Shown here piece by piece: positions 62,802 through 64,000 of a stretch of DNA of 64,000 nucleotides. The position numbers were made by a program, and so were the translations under genes. Position 1 is the stretch's first letter, and each line of letters starts with the position of its first letter. The DNA lies in assembly GCA_018823745.1 (NCBI GenBank), contig JAHJHR010000003.1:372001-436000 (forward strand), read 5' to 3'. This DNA is from Alphaproteobacteria bacterium (GTDB lineage Bacteria > Pseudomonadota > Alphaproteobacteria > Oceanibaculales > Oceanibaculaceae). Under the pieces are notes generated by a model. That model was not told the DNA's origin. It worked only from the letters and a program-made list of their open reading frames with translations, and did no database searches.

Positions 62802-63471
62802 TGCCCAGCTCCTGCGAGGCGGCGCGGAACCGGTCGATCCAGTAGGTCACCTGTTCCGGACGTGTCTTCAGCGCCGAGCGGTTGACGGCCAGGCGCGAGG
62901 AAATTTCCGCGATCTTCTCCACCTCGACCAGGCCATTCGCCTTCAGCGTCGAGCCGGTCGAGACCAGATCGACGATGCGCCGGCACAGCCCGAGGGTGGG
63001 GGCCAGCTCCATCGCACCATTCAGCTTGATGCACTCCGCCTGCACGCCGCGCGCCGCGAAATGCCGGCGGGTGATTTCCGGATATTTGGTGGCGACGCGG
63101 ACATGGCTCCAGCGCTGCGGATCGTCGCGGCCGGCCAGATCGGCAGGCTCCGCCACGGACAGCCGGCACTTGCCGATGCCCAGATCGAGCGGCGAATAGA
63201 TTTCCGGATAGGTGAATTCCATCAGCACATCGCTGCCGGCCACGCCGATATGCGCCGCGCCGAAGGCAACGAAGGTGGCGACATCGAAGCTGCGCACGCG
63301 GATGATGCTGACTTCCGGGCGGTTGGTGGCAAAGGTGAGCTGGCGCGAATGCTCGTCCTCGAACGCCGCCTCCGGCTCGATCCCGGCATGGCGGACCAGC
63401 GGCATGACCTCGGTGAGGATACGGCCCTTCGGCAGTGCCAGGACCAGCCTGTCATTCGCGTTCGCGGACAT
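62791..63471 (-). CDS. hisG: ATP phosphoribosyltransferase, short form
   Basis: The first enzyme of histidine synthesis, joining ATP and PRPP. At 226 residues it lacks the C-terminal regulatory domain of the 300-residue long form, so it should need the HisZ regulatory subunit, which is not in this window. Recognisable parts are [40 protein letters not shown] and the PRPP loop [16 protein letters not shown]. The ATG is preceded by an ATTGGAAGACGC-like site. It is the first gene of the hisG-hisD-UPF0262-phosphatase unit. Confidence 0.96.
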   Translation of the reverse strand: MSANANDRLVLALPKGRILTEVMPLVRHAGIEPEAAFEDEHSRQLTFATNRPEVSIIRVRSFDVATFVAFGAAHIGVAGSDVLMEFTYPEIYSPLDLGIGKCRLSVAEPADLAGRDDPQRWSHVRVATKYPEITRRHFAARGVQAECIKLNGAMELAPTLGLCRRIVDLVSTGSTLKANGLVEVEKIAEISSRLAVNRSALKTRPEQVTYWIDRFRAASQELGNAA

Positions 63472-63643
63472 GATGCGTCTTCCAATTAGGCGCGTGGTGA
63501 GGCGCCAGCGGCAATGGACCGCTTGACCTAGGCGCAGTTGGCGCCAGTGTCAACGTCTCTAGGCAGAAGGGCATGGTTGGCCCAGCAGGAAACCTGCCCC
63601 TCTTCGGCTATGCTTGGTGTATGAAGTGAGGGCCGGTCACTAT

Positions 63644-64000
63644 ATGGAAAATCGCATGAACAGCGATAAGACAAGTACCAGCATAGCACATCCGCAGGAC
63701 GCCCTGTCCGGCGCGCGGCGGGTGGAGTTCCAGCGTCTTGATGGCGATTACCGGTCGAGTTTCGAGCGCGCCCCGGTAGGCCTGTACCGGTCCACGCCGG
63801 ATGGCCAGGTGGTGCGCGCCAACCCTGCCCTGGTCGCCCTGAACGGCTATCGTGACGAACGCGACATGCTGGATGATCTGCGCAGCAACGGCAACGACTG
63901 GTACGTCGACCCCACGCGCCGCAGCGACTTCCACGAGCTGATGGCCACGCAGGACCGGGTGCAGGATTTCGTCTCGGAAGTCTACCGGATGAAAACCCGC
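63644..64000 (+). CDS. PAS-domain signalling protein, 5' part
   Basis: The first 119 codons of a gene cut by the window edge. After a polar lead of about 35 residues comes a PAS domain: SSFERAPVGLYRSTPDG, VVRANPALVALNGY and FVSEVYRMKTR. This resembles sensor modules preceding diguanylate cyclase or histidine kinase domains, but the output domain lies outside. ATG 63644 or ATG 63656 may be the start. The composition matches coding sequence and the frame is open to the edge. Confidence 0.75.
   Translation, partial: MENRMNSDKTSTSIAHPQDALSGARRVEFQRLDGDYRSSFERAPVGLYRSTPDGQVVRANPALVALNGYRDERDMLDDLRSNGNDWYVDPTRRSDFHELMATQDRVQDFVSEVYRMKTR

Overview
The window reads as chromosomal DNA from a GC-rich alphaproteobacterium, probably of the Rhodospirillales type. 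Supporting signs are a PAS_5-like protein, a Suv3-type RNA helicase next to an S4-domain protein, the hisG-hisD-UPF0262-phosphatase run, a trifunctional PutA, and dense packing with many ATGA overlaps. No species is assigned. There is no phage, integrase, insertion sequence or CRISPR array. Coding density is high on both strands.

Positions 53-18828 form an amino-acid and peptide catabolic region: an M14-type (aspartoacylase-like) hydrolase, an EamA permease, PutA with candidate operators, a metallo-amidohydrolase, a D-threonine-aldolase/D-serine-dehydratase-like enzyme, an amidase, and a complete Dpp/Opp-type ABC importer. The importer is split. The ATPases and one permease lie leftward behind two M81 (MlrC-like) peptidases. 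The binding protein and second permease run rightward from the same divergent control region at 16026-16210. Together they look like one regulon for importing and cleaving unusual, possibly D-residue-containing, peptides.

Positions 18937-31542 hold an EEP-family hydrolase, an excisionase-type HTH regulator with a ligand-binding domain, a GNAT, a PAS protein, a two-gene flavoprotein/2Fe-2S reductase, aminopeptidase N, and three glycosyltransferases downstream of a LysR regulator (31637-32527). Positions 32704-45065 hold a GalE-like epimerase, a membrane sulfatase/LTA-synthase-like protein, a GNAT-C39 peptidase fusion overlapping a RimK-like ATP-grasp ligase, KdsD, an S4 protein, a Suv3-like helicase, HtpG and an unrecognised 315-residue protein.

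Positions 45199-56240 hold a chemoreceptor with an AT-rich leader, a second EamA permease, a RutE-like nitroreductase and a Bcr/CflA-type exporter. Next come two peptide-modification (RiPP) loci arranged tail to tail. The first is a complete bufferin operon (DUF2282 precursor, DUF692/MNIO enzyme, DUF2063 partner, DoxX protein) followed by an extensin-like peptidase. The second is a fused TOMM cyclodehydratase (E1-like zinc domain plus YcaO) coupled to a GNAT, with no visible precursor.

The right end carries tRNA-Ser(GCT), two glutathione S-transferases, a cystathionine gamma-synthase-family enzyme divergent from a LysR regulator, the hisG-hisD-UPF0262-phosphatase operon, and the start of a PAS sensor cut off by the window edge. 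Short palindromic repeats of one family occur in several intergenic gaps, twice as inverted pairs between convergent genes.
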